DNA of 5,583 bases from CBDUBS01 sp965365445 (GTDB lineage: Bacteria; Bacteroidota; Rhodothermia; Rhodothermales; DASSAV01): positions 1 to 5,583 of the forward strand of contig CBDUBS010000227.1 in NCBI GenBank assembly GCA_965365445.1, read 5' to 3'. The position numbers and the translations under genes are program-made. Numbering within the stretch: the stretch's first letter is position 1; each line of letters begins with the position of its first letter. Of the stretch, positions 5,376 through 5,583 are shown piece after piece. A model generated the notes under the pieces. It saw only the letters and a program-made list of their open reading frames with translations, did no database searches and had not been told where the DNA came from.

Positions 5376-5417
5376 GGTCCGGCCGGTATGGACGCGCATT
5401 ATTTGTGTCGTCACGTC

Positions 5418-5446
5418 TTGCTTCGGCGTGCGCATGGTGTCATATT
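5418..5446 (+). promoter_or_regulatory. Possible promoter for the downstream lipoprotein gene
   Basis: TTGCTT (5418-5423) and CATATT (5441-5446) are separated by 17 bp. They match 3 of 6 and 4 of 6 positions of the sigma70 consensus. The pair lies in the only gap before the gene starting at 5476 and would give a leader of roughly 23 nt. The assignment is weak on sequence alone, and promoter consensus may differ in this organism. Confidence 0.35.
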
Positions 5447-5475
5447 CCTCTTTTTTCAACTCCACGAGGTCTACC

Positions 5476-5583
5476 ATGACACGACTCTTTCCCTTAGCGG
5501 TTTGCCTTCTACTCACCCTCTCCGCCTGCGGCCCGGCGGAGTCCGACACGGCCGGCGGAGAGGTTAGCCAGGCGGAAAGGGAA
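5476..5583 (+). CDS. Putative lipoprotein, N-terminal part only
   Basis: The first 36 codons of a gene that runs off the window. ATG 5476 has GAGGT at 5466-5470, 5 nt upstream, a good ribosome-binding site. The protein begins 'MTRLFPLAVCLLLTLSACG', a textbook type II signal peptide: Arg3, a hydrophobic core, and the lipobox L-S-A-C with Cys18 as the lipidated residue. Gly follows, so outer-membrane sorting is expected. The next residues, rich in Pro, Glu, Ser, Asp, Gly and Ala, look like a flexible linker. Nothing in the visible part identifies the mature domain. It follows the propeller lipoprotein by 122 nt on the same strand, so the two may be functionally linked, but the gap contains a possible promoter. 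Confidence 0.8.
   Translation, partial: MTRLFPLAVCLLLTLSACGPAESDTAGGEVSQAERE

Noticed and set aside
5301..5549. Minus-strand open frame across the gap before the last gene
   Set aside because: No plausible domain, and it overlaps the start of a clear lipoprotein gene with a good ribosome-binding site on the plus strand.

Overview
The window is GC-rich bacterial DNA with every recognisable gene on the + strand. The source looks Gram-negative. There is a proton-translocating transhydrogenase whose alpha subunit is split into two genes, and there are two lipoprotein genes with clear lipoboxes and no inner-membrane-retaining Asp after the cysteine. The lineage cannot be fixed from this sequence. 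Split pntA occurs in alphaproteobacteria and several other phyla.

Layout: (1) Positions 1-2160 hold the 3' end of pntAA, then complete pntAB and pntB, closed by a strong intrinsic terminator. The three genes form one operon for membrane-bound NAD(P) transhydrogenase, which couples proton re-entry to reduction of NADP+ by NADH. (2) Positions 2179-3319 are an IS481-family insertion sequence of about 1.14 kb. It lies just beyond the terminator, so the pnt operon is intact. It has 22-bp terminal inverted repeats with 2 mismatches and one transposase gene split into two frames by a 22-nt segment that is almost entirely a perfect 9-bp hairpin with a 3-nt loop. (3) Positions 3432-3972 are a type II toxin-antitoxin pair: a ribbon-helix-helix-like antitoxin overlapping a MazF/PemK endoribonuclease by 14 nt. 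(4) Positions 3973-4249 are non-coding and contain a hairpin and a 9-bp direct repeat at a 22-bp period. (5) Positions 4250-5353 encode a TolB-like beta-propeller lipoprotein. (6) From 5476 to the window end is the start of a second lipoprotein gene.

The item most worth a second look is the junction in the IS transposase. The break falls between the first catalytic Asp and the second Asp plus Glu, so neither half can be active alone. The junction has an ATC codon followed directly by TAG, a compact hairpin, and a second ATC in the frame that restores the conserved protein. This resembles the layout of a translational bypass site such as phage T4 gene 60. A simple inactivating insertion remains the more economical explanation. 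The other genes belong to known families.
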